DNA from: Virgibacillus sp. 7505
GTDB lineage: Bacteria > Bacillota > Bacilli > Bacillales > Amphibacillaceae
Direction: 5' to 3'
NCBI RefSeq assembly: GCF_002272135.1
Contig: NZ_NPBF01000025.1
Coordinates: 124,001 to 188,000, forward strand
DNA: 64,000 nucleotides
Part shown: one piece after another, positions 41,745 through 51,263 of the stretch
Layout: each line of letters starts with the position of its first letter
Numbering within the stretch: the first letter of the stretch is position 1
Notes under the pieces: model-generated
Seen by the model: the letters and a program-made list of their open reading frames with translations, nothing else
Databases searched by the model: none
What the model was told of the DNA's origin: nothing
Position numbers and translations under genes: made by a program

Positions 41745-43485
41745 ATAGCTTAAACACAGCAATCGATTCATTCAGCTGACGGCTTATATGCGTCAGTTCT
41801 TCTGCGGATGCTGCAATATTTGCAACAGCTTGAATCTGGTCAGCGATGGATGCTGCTATTTCTTCCACACTGGCAGCCGTTTCTTCAGATACACTGGATG
41901 CATTCTGGATGCTGTCCGTAATGTCATTCGTTTGTGCAGTGACTTGTTTGATTTCTTCAATTAGTCTGCTGCCAGCATTCTTCGTAGCTTCTGCTGCAGC
42001 TTCTATAGCCGCAAATTCAGCTGCGGTAGCAACGACAGAGTGATTCAGCTGTTCTGCCTGCTGCTTATTGGACTCAATCCGGGCTACATTCTCTGCCGCT
42101 TCTTTTGTAATGGAGCTGATCATTTGCTGGATTTCCTTTGTAGCACCATTAGACTGATCAGCCAGCTTCCGAACTTCACTTGCAACCACAGCAAAGCCTT
42201 TGCCGTGTTCTCCAGCCCGTGCTGCCTCGATACTTGCATTTAGAGCAAGCAAATTCGTCTCTTCTGTGATACTTTCGATAACATCGGTAATTCTTACTAT
42301 TTGCTGCAGGTTCTTATCGAGTTCCTGCATTCCGGCTGAGATAGCTTCTACGGACTGCATCGATGCATTGTTGGCTGACGTCAAATCATGCATCATATCG
42401 CTGCCTTTTGCCGTTGCTTCACTTGTTTGAAGTGCCGCTTGGGCGATTGCATCACTTTGTGCTGTCATCAGGCGGATGCTATCGTTGAATCCGCTTAGAT
42501 GATAGGTTGTTGTTTCCAGATCAGAGGCTTGAGAGCTGGCTCCTTGGGCGATGTCGTCTACTGCTACCCCGACCTGTTCACTGCTTGCAGATGTTTCCTC
42601 ACTTACAGCGGAAAGCTCCGAAGCTGCATCTGACACTTTATCACTGGATTGAATGATGCTTTGTACCAAAGCACGCAGTTCGCCAGACATCTTTGTGAAA
42701 GCATTACTCAAGACGCCTATTTCATCTTTTGTTTCTTTGAGCTCCTGTTCTCTAAAATCACCAGCGGCGAGCTGTGTAGCTGCGTCCGTCACTTCTTTTA
42801 ATTGTGCCAATTTAGGACGGATCAGGAAATAGAAAAGAACAAGGCTGATTAGTGTGATACCAATCGTTACGCCGATGATAATCCATTTGACTGTCTCCAA
42901 ATCCTTATAAAACATGTCAGTATAGACCGTAATACCAACCGTCCAGTTCCAGGGCTGGAAATAGTTCACGTAAGCCATCTTTTCTCTGACTTCTCCTGTT
43001 TTTTCATCTGTGTCATCGTAGCTCATGAAGCTGTCATTATCATTCGTCGATTGCGCTAATACAATCAAGTCTTCGCGATTTTTCTTCGTGCTGTCATCTC
43101 CCGGCGGCGAGCCAATTTCCTCTCTTGGATGAAGCACCATATTTGCCTTGGAATCGTAAGCGATAATATAGCCAGCGCCATTTTTATAATTGAAATTTGA
43201 TTGCGATAAATCATGCGCGCCGCCCTCTATAGGACCGTTCAATATAGTACGGGCTTCTTCTTGTGCTTCTTCTAAGGTCATTTCACCATTTTCCACGCGC
43301 TCGTTCAACACTGTGAGAAGACTGGTGGCGCTGTTCGCCATATGCTGCAAATCCATCTTTCCAGCATCAATCAGTTCATTCTTTGCTGTTAAATAACTGA
43401 TTGTCCCGACAGCCGCGCCGCAAATGATCGTGATCACTGCAACGACAATCATTAACCTTACTGCTAAGCCATGTCTCTTTTTCAT
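41743..43485 (-). CDS. Methyl-accepting chemotaxis protein
   Basis: A 580-residue receptor: helix 1 (about 9-31), an extracytoplasmic single-Cache domain ([18 protein letters not shown]), helix 2 (about 187-208), HAMP (to about 265), and a long signalling coiled coil with the conserved tip [20 protein letters not shown] and [17 protein letters not shown]. The start at 43485 follows AGAGGGGG; the frame is open much further upstream but without a ribosome site. Such Cache receptors bind small organic acids or amino acids. It is not linked to other chemotaxis genes here. Confidence 0.93.
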   Translation of the reverse strand: MKKRHGLAVRLMIVVAVITIICGAAVGTISYLTAKNELIDAGKMDLQHMANSATSLLTVLNERVENGEMTLEEAQEEARTILNGPIEGGAHDLSQSNFNYKNGAGYIIAYDSKANMVLHPREEIGSPPGDDSTKKNREDLIVLAQSTNDNDSFMSYDDTDEKTGEVREKMAYVNYFQPWNWTVGITVYTDMFYKDLETVKWIIIGVTIGITLISLVLFYFLIRPKLAQLKEVTDAATQLAAGDFREQELKETKDEIGVLSNAFTKMSGELRALVQSIIQSSDKVSDAASELSAVSEETSASSEQVGVAVDDIAQGASSQASDLETTTYHLSGFNDSIRLMTAQSDAIAQAALQTSEATAKGSDMMHDLTSANNASMQSVEAISAGMQELDKNLQQIVRITDVIESITEETNLLALNASIEAARAGEHGKGFAVVASEVRKLADQSNGATKEIQQMISSITKEAAENVARIESNKQQAEQLNHSVVATAAEFAAIEAAAEATKNAGSRLIEEIKQVTAQTNDITDSIQNASSVSEETAASVEEIAASIADQIQAVANIAASAEELTHISRQLNESIAVFKL

Positions 43486-43617
43486 GGTAATCCCCCTCTG
43501 AACATAGATCTGTTCACCTATATAATCGGTGTTTGAAAACGTTTGTGAAGTGAAATAGGAAAAGGATATTAAATTTCTGTAAAAAAATCCTCTGAAATTT
43601 GGAAAGGGAGATGCGAA

Positions 43618-44091
43618 ATGACGGCGATAACGCATATTGGCATGACAGTTTCCAATCTTGATGCAGCGATCAATTGGTATAAGGAGGCATTGGGCTTCCG
43701 AATCATTGCGGGACCATTCGATATGAAAACGGAAGAGGGAGACATGACCCGCGATCTTCAGGGAGATGAAGTGAAGCATATTCGGAATGTCCATATGAGT
43801 GCAGCAAACCAGGTTGGCATAGAATTGTTCGAGTTTATCGTTCCGGAAACAAAGGGGGAGACTGTCAGGAAACCTTGGGATCCAGGGATATTCCATCTTT
43901 GCGTAGTGGCTGAAGGGGGAGATGTTCATGGAATGGCAAAAAAAATCGAGAAGACAGGCGGGAAGATTATCAGCAAGATATGGCCGCTCGATGAAGAAAA
44001 GGCCTATTACTTAGTTTATTGCCAAGATCCATTTGGAAACATTATCGAAGTTTACTCTCATAGTACAGAACAGATTTTTGCTAATCGTTAA
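43618..44091 (+). CDS. VOC family protein (glyoxalase/dioxygenase superfamily)
   Basis: A 157-residue protein. [20 protein letters not shown] opens the first beta-alpha-beta-beta-beta unit and [15 protein letters not shown] closes the second; His6, Glu (IELFEF), His (IFHLCV) and Glu (IIEVYS) form a complete metal site. GAAAGGGAG precedes the ATG. Probably a lyase or dioxygenase; substrate unknown. Confidence 0.85.
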   Translation: MTAITHIGMTVSNLDAAINWYKEALGFRIIAGPFDMKTEEGDMTRDLQGDEVKHIRNVHMSAANQVGIELFEFIVPETKGETVRKPWDPGIFHLCVVAEGGDVHGMAKKIEKTGGKIISKIWPLDEEKAYYLVYCQDPFGNIIEVYSHSTEQIFANR

Positions 44092-44268
44092 GCAGCTCCA
44101 TGGCAGTTTAGTAATGGGAAGAAGGTTATGCAGGGACACCCATGTCTGGAAAAACAAGTCTGCCATCTAGAACGTCTGCACCCTTTACCGGTTTGGGTCT
44201 ATCTGCTATACAGCATGTCCTCTATAATTGTGACAACATCTGATTCGTATCAGCAAAGGAGGATATGC

Positions 44269-45084
44269 ATGTATATGAAACGACAGTTACTTATAGGAAT
44301 TCTAGTTCTTTTTGGCGCGTTTATTCTGCTTTATCCATCAACAAGTTTCGCCCAAAGCGGAACGGTTGATGTAGACACGACTTTGAATGTCAGGGCAGAG
44401 CCGTCCACTTCTTCTGCCATTATCGGAAGTCTGCACCCGGGAGAAACAGTTGATCTGATGGAAGTGGCAAACAACTGGGGCAAGATTACATACAACGGCA
44501 AGACAGGCTACGTGAGCATGACTTACATACAGACTGGTTCAGGAGCATTAGAAGGAAAGACGATTGCCATCGATGCTGGCCATGGCGGGAAAGACAGCGG
44601 GGCTGTAGCAAACGGTGTGCTTGAAAAAAATGTTGTTCTGCCTATTGCACAGAAAACAGAAGCAAAGCTCAAGGCACAAGGTGCTGACGTAGTCATGACT
44701 AGATCCGGGGATACATTCGTTGAGCTGGAAGACCGCGCTGCTAAGGCAAATGCAGCAGGTGCGGATGTGTTTGTCAGTATTCATGCAAATGCTTCATCAG
44801 CAACATCTGCCAGCGGTACGGAAGTTTATTATTATCCTGGGTCATCCAGCGGACAGTCACTGGCTTCCAGTGTGCAAAGCGGTCTTGTTAACCAGCTTGG
44901 GTCACGTGATCGAGGCATTAAGAGTGCTGATTTCAACGTTCTCCGAAACACAAGTATGCCTGCTGTACTGGCAGAGATCGGATTCGTCACAAATGCTGCG
45001 GAAGCGGAGAAGCTTGCATCGAGTGCATATCAGGACAAAGCAGCCACTGGGCTTGTGCAAGGAGTAAAAAAATACGCAGAATAA
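44269..45084 (+). CDS. N-acetylmuramoyl-L-alanine amidase with one SH3b domain
   Basis: A 271-residue secreted enzyme. Signal peptide of about 30 residues ending SFAQ, an SH3b domain (about 32-88, LNVRAEPSTSSAIIGSL, WGKITYNGKTGYVS) for wall binding, and an Amidase_3 catalytic domain (about 95-271) with the zinc ligands in IAIDAGHGGKDSGA, a glutamate in GVLEKNV, SIHANA, and the catalytic glutamate in AVLAEIGFVTNA. It cuts the amide between MurNAc and the stem peptide. The ATG follows AAGGAGG. It is a paralogue of the next gene. Confidence 0.93.
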   Translation: MYMKRQLLIGILVLFGAFILLYPSTSFAQSGTVDVDTTLNVRAEPSTSSAIIGSLHPGETVDLMEVANNWGKITYNGKTGYVSMTYIQTGSGALEGKTIAIDAGHGGKDSGAVANGVLEKNVVLPIAQKTEAKLKAQGADVVMTRSGDTFVELEDRAAKANAAGADVFVSIHANASSATSASGTEVYYYPGSSSGQSLASSVQSGLVNQLGSRDRGIKSADFNVLRNTSMPAVLAEIGFVTNAAEAEKLASSAYQDKAATGLVQGVKKYAE

Positions 45085-45100
45085 CCTATATATTCACGAA

Positions 45101-45141
45101 GGTAAAAAGCAGCAAATCCAGTATTTGCTGCTTTTTACCTT
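45101..45141 (+). terminator. Terminator of amidase 1
   Basis: 17-bp stem GGTAAAAAGCAGCAAAT/ATTTGCTGCTTTTTACC. Confidence 0.9.
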
Positions 45142-45299
45142 CAATTGCTTGGTCAAGTAGCCTATGAAAACTTAAATTTCTTCTGTGTAAAGAGAATTGT
45201 AAATTATTTGGTAAGACTATTAGACTATTAATTGGCAACATATTCATCTATAATGGATGGCGAATCTACAAAATTCTACAAATAAGGAAGGGGAATCGT

Positions 45300-46388
45300 A
45301 TGCTAGGGAAACATCTGACGCACCGCTCGCTGTTGGTCTTTATTATCGCACTTATAGCAGTTGTTGCTTTTTTGCCGGCAACGAGTTATGCGAATAGCGG
45401 AACTATCGACGTATCGACGTCTCTGAATGTAAGAGCGGAGCCTTCTAATGATGCAGAAGTAATCGGTAAGCTGCAAGGCGGACAGGCGATTGAAATCAAG
45501 GAAGTCAGTCATGACTGGGGCAAGATAGATTATTATGGGCAAGAAGGATACATAAGTATGGTGTTTGTCAGCGGAATCCAGGATTCTGGATCTGCACAAG
45601 CAGATGTGCAGCAGACTTCCCAGACTGCTGACGCAACAGAAGGTTATGTTCAAGTTGCTACATCCTTGAATGTTCGATCGACTCCGAATATGTCAGCTGA
45701 TGTCGTTGACAGTTTGTATAATGGAGATGCAGTCTCTATTTTGTCAATTGATAATAACTGGGCCCAAATTGAACATAATGGTACAACGGGTTACGTGAGC
45801 ATGGATTTCATCACGACAAGTGAAAATGAAGCATCTTACAGCCTGTCACCGTTAAAAGGTAAAACAATTGTGATTGATGCAGGTCATGGCGGTAAAGACA
45901 GCGGAGCGATCGGAGATTATTTTTACGAGAAGTCAGTCGTTCTCTCCATTGCTTTAAAAACACAGGCTCAGCTGGAGAATTTAGGAGCGAATGTCATCAT
46001 GACGCGAGACGATGATACATTCGTGGCACTGGAAGCAAGAGCGGCTATGTCAAATGCTTCGAATGCTTCTATGTTCGTGAGCATTCACTTGAATGCCACT
46101 TCTGAAGAATATGTCAATGGAACGGAAGTATATTATTATCCGGATGGCGATACGAGTGTACAGCTCGCTTCGACAGTGCAGGATAATCTCTCTTCCCAGT
46201 TAGGATCAATTGACCGTGGTACACAGGCGGCTGATTTCAGCGTGCTGCGTAATACCAATGCACCGGCAATCCTGGCGGAAATCGGTTATATCACTAATTC
46301 AGCAGAAGCTGCTAATCTGGCAACATCCGGTTATCAGGAAAAAGCTGCTTCTGGAATTGTGAAAGGTCTAGAGAGCTATTATCGATAA
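45300..46388 (+). CDS. N-acetylmuramoyl-L-alanine amidase with two SH3b domains
   Basis: A 362-residue secreted paralogue of the preceding amidase. Signal peptide (about 1-31, ending SYAN), two SH3b domains (about 33-90 and 115-172) and Amidase_3 (about 185-362) with IVIDAGHGGKDSGA, SIHLNA and AILAEIGYITNS. The extra SH3b domain distinguishes it. AAGGAAGGGG precedes the ATG. The two genes have separate terminators, so they can be expressed independently. Confidence 0.93.
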   Translation: MLGKHLTHRSLLVFIIALIAVVAFLPATSYANSGTIDVSTSLNVRAEPSNDAEVIGKLQGGQAIEIKEVSHDWGKIDYYGQEGYISMVFVSGIQDSGSAQADVQQTSQTADATEGYVQVATSLNVRSTPNMSADVVDSLYNGDAVSILSIDNNWAQIEHNGTTGYVSMDFITTSENEASYSLSPLKGKTIVIDAGHGGKDSGAIGDYFYEKSVVLSIALKTQAQLENLGANVIMTRDDDTFVALEARAAMSNASNASMFVSIHLNATSEEYVNGTEVYYYPDGDTSVQLASTVQDNLSSQLGSIDRGTQAADFSVLRNTNAPAILAEIGYITNSAEAANLATSGYQEKAASGIVKGLESYYR

Positions 46389-46395
46389 AAAAGTG

Positions 46396-46430
46396 AAACG
46401 ATGCGGAGTTATTCCGCATCGTTTTTTATT
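46396..46430. terminator. Bidirectional terminator
   Basis: AAACGATGCGGA/TCCGCATCGTTT stem between converging genes. Confidence 0.92.
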
Positions 46431-46701
46431 TTGTCAATTCGACGTCCGCAATGTAGTAGGAAGACCCATCTGTTAATTCCTTGTACATCTCGATATAGAT
46501 CTGGTTTATTTCCTTACCATCCTTATTGAGGATATTGCGCCAATCCTGTCGAACTTGTCCTTTACTGGTGGAAGAGGTCTTCTTGGAATAGAGTCGATGT
46601 GCATCCGGGATGATTTCCTTCACATAATTGGAAATGCTCCGCTCTAGCTCATGCCGGATAACTGCTTCTTTGCCTGCAGTGTATGCGTATCGAAATTGCA
46701 T
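46426..46701 (-). CDS. Hypothetical 91-residue protein, possibly SOS-controlled
   Basis: A basic, hydrophilic protein, MQFRYAYTAGKEAVIRHELE to YYIADVELTK, with helix-strand alternation and no recognised motif. AGGAGG lies upstream, though at a rather long spacing of about 12 bases. An inverted repeat resembling a LexA/DinR site sits 37 bases before the start. No family assigned. Confidence 0.65.
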   Translation of the reverse strand: MQFRYAYTAGKEAVIRHELERSISNYVKEIIPDAHRLYSKKTSSTSKGQVRQDWRNILNKDGKEINQIYIEMYKELTDGSSYYIADVELTK

Positions 46702-46737
46702 CTGGCTGTTCGTCCTCCTAAGTATGCTCTATTGATT

Positions 46738-46751
46738 AGAACGTTTGTTCT
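46738..46751 (-). promoter_or_regulatory. LexA/DinR (SOS) box-like inverted repeat
   Basis: AGAACGTTTGTTCT keeps the GAAC-N4-GTTC core of the Bacillus SOS box (CGAAC-N4-GTTCG) but has A/T at the outer positions. Confidence 0.5.
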
Positions 46752-46958
46752 TATTTCTAGTATAAAGGATACGCAGTAAGTTGACTAGTGTAATTTGGCA
46801 AAGTAAACGTGGTTTGTTTGTGACAAATTATTGAACAGAGCTGGCAGAAAAGGTTCCAAAATGTAAGCGCGTCATTTGCATGCAGTTTGGGTATATAGTA
46901 AACTTGGTTTGTAAGGAAAGTAAAGAATGTAAGGAAAACTTGAAAGAAGGGCGAAATC

Positions 46959-47177
46959 ATGGAATTAGCAAAGCTTAGTTCAAAAGGGCAGATCACCGTT
47001 CCGAAACATATCCGGGATGTGCTCAGCGTCAAGGAAGGGGAGCATGTTGCATTCGTTGAAGAAGGCGGAATCGTATTCATGGCGAAGGCGGATCTTGATT
47101 CGATCCACGATCTGCAGGAAATACTAAGCGACAGTAAGTTCAAGGAAGTCGTCCAGAAAGCAAAACATTTAAAATAG
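46959..47177 (+). CDS. AbrB/SpoVT-type DNA-binding protein, 72 residues
   Basis: Swapped-hairpin AbrB domain: AKLSSKGQITVPKHIRDVL at residues 4-22 is the signature, followed by GEHVAFVEEGGIVFMAK and a helical tail. This domain occurs in transition-state regulators and in antitoxins, but no toxin gene is next to it. It lies 11 bases ahead of khtT and is probably its transcriptional regulator. Confidence 0.85.
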   Translation: MELAKLSSKGQITVPKHIRDVLSVKEGEHVAFVEEGGIVFMAKADLDSIHDLQEILSDSKFKEVVQKAKHLK

Positions 47178-47188
47178 GAGGCATCAGT

Positions 47189-47686
47189 ATGAACATCCGT
47201 GAATCAGAATTGCCGGGTATCGGAAGGAAGTTCGAGCTTATGACGGAAAATGACGATAAAGTTGTCGTAATCATCCATGATGATGGCCGTCGGGAAGTTT
47301 ACCATTACGATGATGAAGATTTGGACGAAAGCATCTCCGGTGTTACTTTCACCGACTCTGAGGCAAGACAGCTAGCTTCTATCATCGGTGGAATGACGTA
47401 TAAGCCGAAAGCAGTGGAAACAATTGAAGTCGCATTCGATGACCTTGTGATCGAATGGTTTAGGCTTGGCCCGAATGCACCGATTATCGGTAAGTCCATT
47501 GGAGAAATCGGCATTCGTCAGAACTACAATATCAATATCATCGGGATCGTTCGTAAAGATCATTCCAAGCAGCTGAATCCAGGTGTTGATTCGATTTTCA
47601 AAAGCGGAGATACAATCGTCATTTCCGGCGAGCGGGCAGATATAAAACGTGCCAGCAGTGAACTATTCTTGAAAGAAAGGGGATAG
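47189..47686 (+). CDS. khtT: KhtT-like regulatory subunit of K+/H+ antiporter
   Basis: A 165-residue cytoplasmic protein. N-terminal beta domain (ELPGIGRKFELMTENDDKVV) and C-terminal RCK_C/TrkA_C domain (about 82-165, IIGKSIGEIGIRQNYNINII, DTIVISGERADI) that binds adenine nucleotide or ions. It gates the KhtU exchanger encoded three bases downstream. AGGAGG precedes the ATG. Confidence 0.9.
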   Translation: MNIRESELPGIGRKFELMTENDDKVVVIIHDDGRREVYHYDDEDLDESISGVTFTDSEARQLASIIGGMTYKPKAVETIEVAFDDLVIEWFRLGPNAPIIGKSIGEIGIRQNYNINIIGIVRKDHSKQLNPGVDSIFKSGDTIVISGERADIKRASSELFLKERG

Positions 47687-47689
47687 ACT

Positions 47690-48907
47690 ATGGACCATTT
47701 AGTCTTTGAAGTAGGGACTGCGCTTGTATTAATCGCAATCGCAGCCATACTTGCCAACAAGTTAAACTTCTCCATCATCCCATTCCTCATTATCATCGGG
47801 ATGCTGGTCGGACCACATGCACCTAGTTTTGGCATCATTAATCTCCAGTTTGTCCACAGTGAAGAAATCATCGCATTCCTCGGACGAATTGGTGTTCTAT
47901 TCCTCCTGTTCTATCTGGGACTCGAATTTTCAATCGGGAAGCTGATTAAATCAGGTAAAAATATTGTCGTAGGCGGCAGTATCTATATCGGGATCAACTT
48001 TGCACTCGGCTTCCTGTATCCGTTCATACTTGGTTTTCCAATCAAGGAAACATTGATCATTGCAGGTGTCATAACAATCAGTTCCAGTGCGATTGTCGCA
48101 AAAGTCCTCGTTGATTTGCGCCGTACCGGTAATACGGAAACAGAATTGATTCTAGGTATCATTATGTTTGAGGACATCTTCCTCGCTGTTTATTTATCCA
48201 CTGTATCAGGCTTGGTACTAGGTGACTCCAATTCCTTGGGAGGAACAATCCTGTCCATTCTGATTGCGCTAGGTTATATGCTGTTGTTCTTCGTCATTGC
48301 ACGGAAGGCAGCACCTCTTTTAAGCAAGCTTCTACGTATCTCCTCTAATGAGGTATTTATCATTGTCATTTTCGCATCACTATTCTTTATTGCAGGCTTC
48401 TCGGAGACAATCCATGTAGCCGAAGCAATCGGTGCGCTCCTGCTCGGGCTTGTATTCTCTGAGACCGATCAAGGTGAGCGGATCGAGCATATGGTTGTCC
48501 CATTCCGTGATTTCTTCGGGGCCATCTTCTTCTTCAGTTTTGGTCTGAGCATCGATCCGACAACACTGGGAGACGCTGTATGGCTTGCACTCGGAGCTGT
48601 TGCTATCACAATAATCGGTAACTTCGTTGCTGGTATGATTGCAGGACGACGGGCAGGTCTGTCACATAAAGCGTCCACGAACATCGGCCTGACCATTGTC
48701 TCCCGTGGAGAATTTTCCATCATCATGGCCAATATAGGTTTGGCGGGAGGACTTATGGGGGTGCTGCAGCCTTTCTCGGCGCTGTACGTGCTGATTCTTG
48801 CCATACTTGGCCCATTGATGACAAAAGAATCTAAGCATATCTTCAATTTCCTTAATAAGATATTCAAATGGCAGGAAGTCAAGCCTAAAAGGGTTCGTCA
48901 ATCCTGA
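47690..48907 (+). CDS. khtU: KhtU-like K+/H+ antiporter, CPA2 family
   Basis: A 405-residue, 12-helix exchanger. LVGPHAPSFGIIN, FLLFYLGLEFS and AEAIGALLLGLVFSETDQGE are typical of the CPA2/KefB group. With KhtT it expels potassium in exchange for protons, a response to alkaline stress or methylglyoxal in B. subtilis. Operon order regulator-KhtT-KhtU, closed by a terminator. Confidence 0.92.
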   Translation: MDHLVFEVGTALVLIAIAAILANKLNFSIIPFLIIIGMLVGPHAPSFGIINLQFVHSEEIIAFLGRIGVLFLLFYLGLEFSIGKLIKSGKNIVVGGSIYIGINFALGFLYPFILGFPIKETLIIAGVITISSSAIVAKVLVDLRRTGNTETELILGIIMFEDIFLAVYLSTVSGLVLGDSNSLGGTILSILIALGYMLLFFVIARKAAPLLSKLLRISSNEVFIIVIFASLFFIAGFSETIHVAEAIGALLLGLVFSETDQGERIEHMVVPFRDFFGAIFFFSFGLSIDPTTLGDAVWLALGAVAITIIGNFVAGMIAGRRAGLSHKASTNIGLTIVSRGEFSIIMANIGLAGGLMGVLQPFSALYVLILAILGPLMTKESKHIFNFLNKIFKWQEVKPKRVRQS

Positions 48908-48911
48908 TTAT

Positions 48912-48945
48912 AAAAAGAAGGTGCACAATGTGTGCCTTCTTTTTG
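48912..48945 (+). terminator. Terminator of kht operon
   Basis: AAAAAGAAGGTGCACA/TGTGCCTTCTTTTT stem. Confidence 0.9.
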
Positions 48946-49060
48946 TTATGCCAATAATTTTACAAGTAAATAGCTTGCGGCAATCCGTGTATGGCAGGTA
49001 ACATATAAGGAACACTTGTCCAAAATATTCTGTCGAATCCTATTTGAAGGGAATGCTTGC

Positions 49061-50029
49061 ATGACGAAGCTATCAATCTTTCATCCGGCTGTATCGCGGA
49101 TCATAGATAATATCAATAAAGTGATCATAGGGAAAGAAGAACCAATTGTACTTAGTCTGACTGCGCTGCTCGCTGGAGGTCATGTTCTATTGGAAGATGT
49201 TCCTGGTGTGGGCAAGACGATGCTGGTCCGCTCCCTTGCCCGTTCAGTTGACTGTGATTTCAAGCGTATCCAATTCACACCTGATTTATTGCCATCTGAT
49301 GTTACAGGTGTTTCCATATACAATCCGAAAACGCTGGAATTTGAGTTTCGTCCTGGACCGATTCTAGGGAATATCGTACTTGCCGATGAGATTAACCGTA
49401 CATCTCCAAAGACACAGTCTGCTTTGCTTGAGGCGATGGAAGAAAAGAATATCACAGTAGAGGGCAATGCACTGCCGCTAGATGATCCGTTCTTTGTAAT
49501 GGCAACACAGAACCCTGTTGACTACGAAGGAACTTATCCGCTGCCTGAGGCACAGCTGGACCGCTTCCTGCTGAAGATACAGATGGGATATCCGAATGCA
49601 AAAGAAGAGATGCAGATGCTTGATGCTGTTGGTATGAAACATCCAATCAATCGCGTCGAGCCTGTCATGACTAAAGCCGATTTGCTGAACATGCAGGAAG
49701 CGGCAGCAAACGTGTATGTCGATTCTCAGATACAGCAATATATAGTGGATTTGGCGCAATTATCACGCAGCCATCCGGATGTTTATCTTGGGCTTAGTCC
49801 GCGTGGATCTATTGCTATGATGCGGGCTGCGAAGGCATATGCCTATATTCATAACCGCGATTATGTAATCCCGGATGATGTGCAAGTTTTGGCGCCATTT
49901 GTTCTAGGCCATCGTATTTTACTCCGTTCAGAGGCACGCTATGATGGGCTGACACCTGAAAGATTGGTTCAGCGTCTGCTGAAGGCTATAGACGTACCTG
50001 TCGAGAGGGAATCTGTACATGAAAGGTAA
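49061..50029 (+). CDS. MoxR family AAA+ ATPase (YeaC-like)
   Basis: A 322-residue ATPase. Walker A LEDVPGVGKTML (about 44-55), Walker B IVLADEINRTSPKTQSAL, sensor region FFVMATQNPVDYEGTYPLPE and AQLDRFLLK. MoxR proteins act as chaperones with the DUF58 protein encoded next, which overlaps it by 11 bases. ATG 49061 follows GAAGGG. B. subtilis has the same yeaC-yeaD-yebA-guaA order. Confidence 0.93.
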   Translation: MTKLSIFHPAVSRIIDNINKVIIGKEEPIVLSLTALLAGGHVLLEDVPGVGKTMLVRSLARSVDCDFKRIQFTPDLLPSDVTGVSIYNPKTLEFEFRPGPILGNIVLADEINRTSPKTQSALLEAMEEKNITVEGNALPLDDPFFVMATQNPVDYEGTYPLPEAQLDRFLLKIQMGYPNAKEEMQMLDAVGMKHPINRVEPVMTKADLLNMQEAAANVYVDSQIQQYIVDLAQLSRSHPDVYLGLSPRGSIAMMRAAKAYAYIHNRDYVIPDDVQVLAPFVLGHRILLRSEARYDGLTPERLVQRLLKAIDVPVERESVHER

Positions 50030-51263
50030 GTTCCGCTTTGTTTTTAAGCTCGTTGGTATAGCCTTGCTGGCTGCCATCCTGTTTTGTTATAGCATGTTCC
50101 AAGGCGGTTTTGTGAGCTGGTTCCTATTTTATGCCTTTCTTCCGATTCTGCTTTATGTGCTCCTGATGCTGGGCTACCCACTCAGCAGCTGGAAGGTGGA
50201 TCGTACGCTTTCCAAATCATATATCAGGAGCGGCGGAGAAGTGACCGTCGAAATCAGCTTGACTCGTCGTTTCCCTTTCCCGCTTGTATATTTAGAAATG
50301 GAAGATTTGTATGACAGATCCTTGCTGAAGGTGAGCAGACCAGATGGAACACTCCAGATTTCCCATTTGCGTCAGCCTAAGCAGCATATTCTGTTTCCTT
50401 GGTTCCGGAGGCATCTCCGAGTCAGTTATGTGCTGGATAGACTTCCGCGAGGTGAGCATAGCTTTCATCAAATTCGTCTGCGTACTGGCGACCCATTTCA
50501 ACTGGTCGAAAAAGAAGCGGTTTTTGAAGTCATGCAGAAGCTGCATGTTTACCCAGCTGAAAGAGAGATTACAGTCGGGAATCCGCAAAGCGTCTTTGAA
50601 GAAGGCGCTGCTGTTGCTTATGCTCCGCGTTCAAAGCAGACGAGCGTCGTCTCTGGCATACGGGAGTACACCCCGGGTGACCGGTTCAGCTGGATCGACT
50701 GGAAAGCTTCCGCCAGAAAACAGGATATGATGACGAAGGAATTCGAACAGGAAAAAAGTGCAGATGTACTTGTCGCATTTGATAGAAGGGGAACCGGACA
50801 GACGGCAGATCTTTTTGAATATGCAGTCGTCATTGCTTTTTCTGTCTATCAGAAGCTGAAAAGCAGAAATGAGCAAGTCGGTTTCATCAGCATCGGCAAT
50901 TCAGCCAAGTGGCTGCCTGCCGCAATGGGCAGTGCGCAGCTTCAGCGTGTGCAGCAGTATTTGACTACTGTACAGCAGGAGCAGGAACAGCCGCGGCTTC
51001 AGGCATTGGCAGCAGAACTGTCACGACAGCCTAAAGGGTCGACAGTCTACTATGTAACAACCGATTTGGACAGCCGGGAGCTGGCTGTGCTGCGCAAACT
51101 AAGGCAGAGCGGCTATCTACTGACCATTTTATACATCTATCGCCACGCTGAAGTCGGAACCAAGGAAAAGAACCTTATACGGGAAGTTCGCCAGCTTGGT
51201 CATCTAATGGACATCTATCCGATTCAGCAAACAGCCAAAACGGAGGTGCAGCGGAATGAGTAG
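50019..51263 (+). CDS. DUF58 domain protein (YeaD-like)
   Basis: A 414-residue protein with two N-terminal membrane helices (about 8-50), a beta-rich middle, and a DUF58 segment REYTPGDRFSWIDWKASAR at about 210, followed by a von Willebrand A-like fold (VLVAFDRRGTGQT). It works with the MoxR ATPase and the transglutaminase-like protein. Overlaps both neighbours. Confidence 0.9.
   Translation: MKGKFRFVFKLVGIALLAAILFCYSMFQGGFVSWFLFYAFLPILLYVLLMLGYPLSSWKVDRTLSKSYIRSGGEVTVEISLTRRFPFPLVYLEMEDLYDRSLLKVSRPDGTLQISHLRQPKQHILFPWFRRHLRVSYVLDRLPRGEHSFHQIRLRTGDPFQLVEKEAVFEVMQKLHVYPAEREITVGNPQSVFEEGAAVAYAPRSKQTSVVSGIREYTPGDRFSWIDWKASARKQDMMTKEFEQEKSADVLVAFDRRGTGQTADLFEYAVVIAFSVYQKLKSRNEQVGFISIGNSAKWLPAAMGSAQLQRVQQYLTTVQQEQEQPRLQALAAELSRQPKGSTVYYVTTDLDSRELAVLRKLRQSGYLLTILYIYRHAEVGTKEKNLIREVRQLGHLMDIYPIQQTAKTEVQRNE

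Noticed and set aside
43520-43545. Possible cre box or SigD promoter before the chemotaxis receptor
   Set aside because: TGAAAACGTTTGTG fails the cre consensus at its 3' end, and the CACCGATTATA -10-like sequence has no matching -35 at the right distance.
43486-43929. N-terminal extension of the chemotaxis receptor by 148 codons
   Set aside because: It would run antisense through the VOC gene; a signal-anchor start with AGAGGGGG at 43485 is far better.
44128-44268. N-terminal extension of the first amidase
   Set aside because: It would bury the signal peptide; AAGGAGG directly precedes the ATG at 44269.
46959-47177. Toxin-antitoxin module suggested by the AbrB-type domain
   Set aside because: No toxin gene is adjacent; the next genes are the two subunits of a K+/H+ antiporter.
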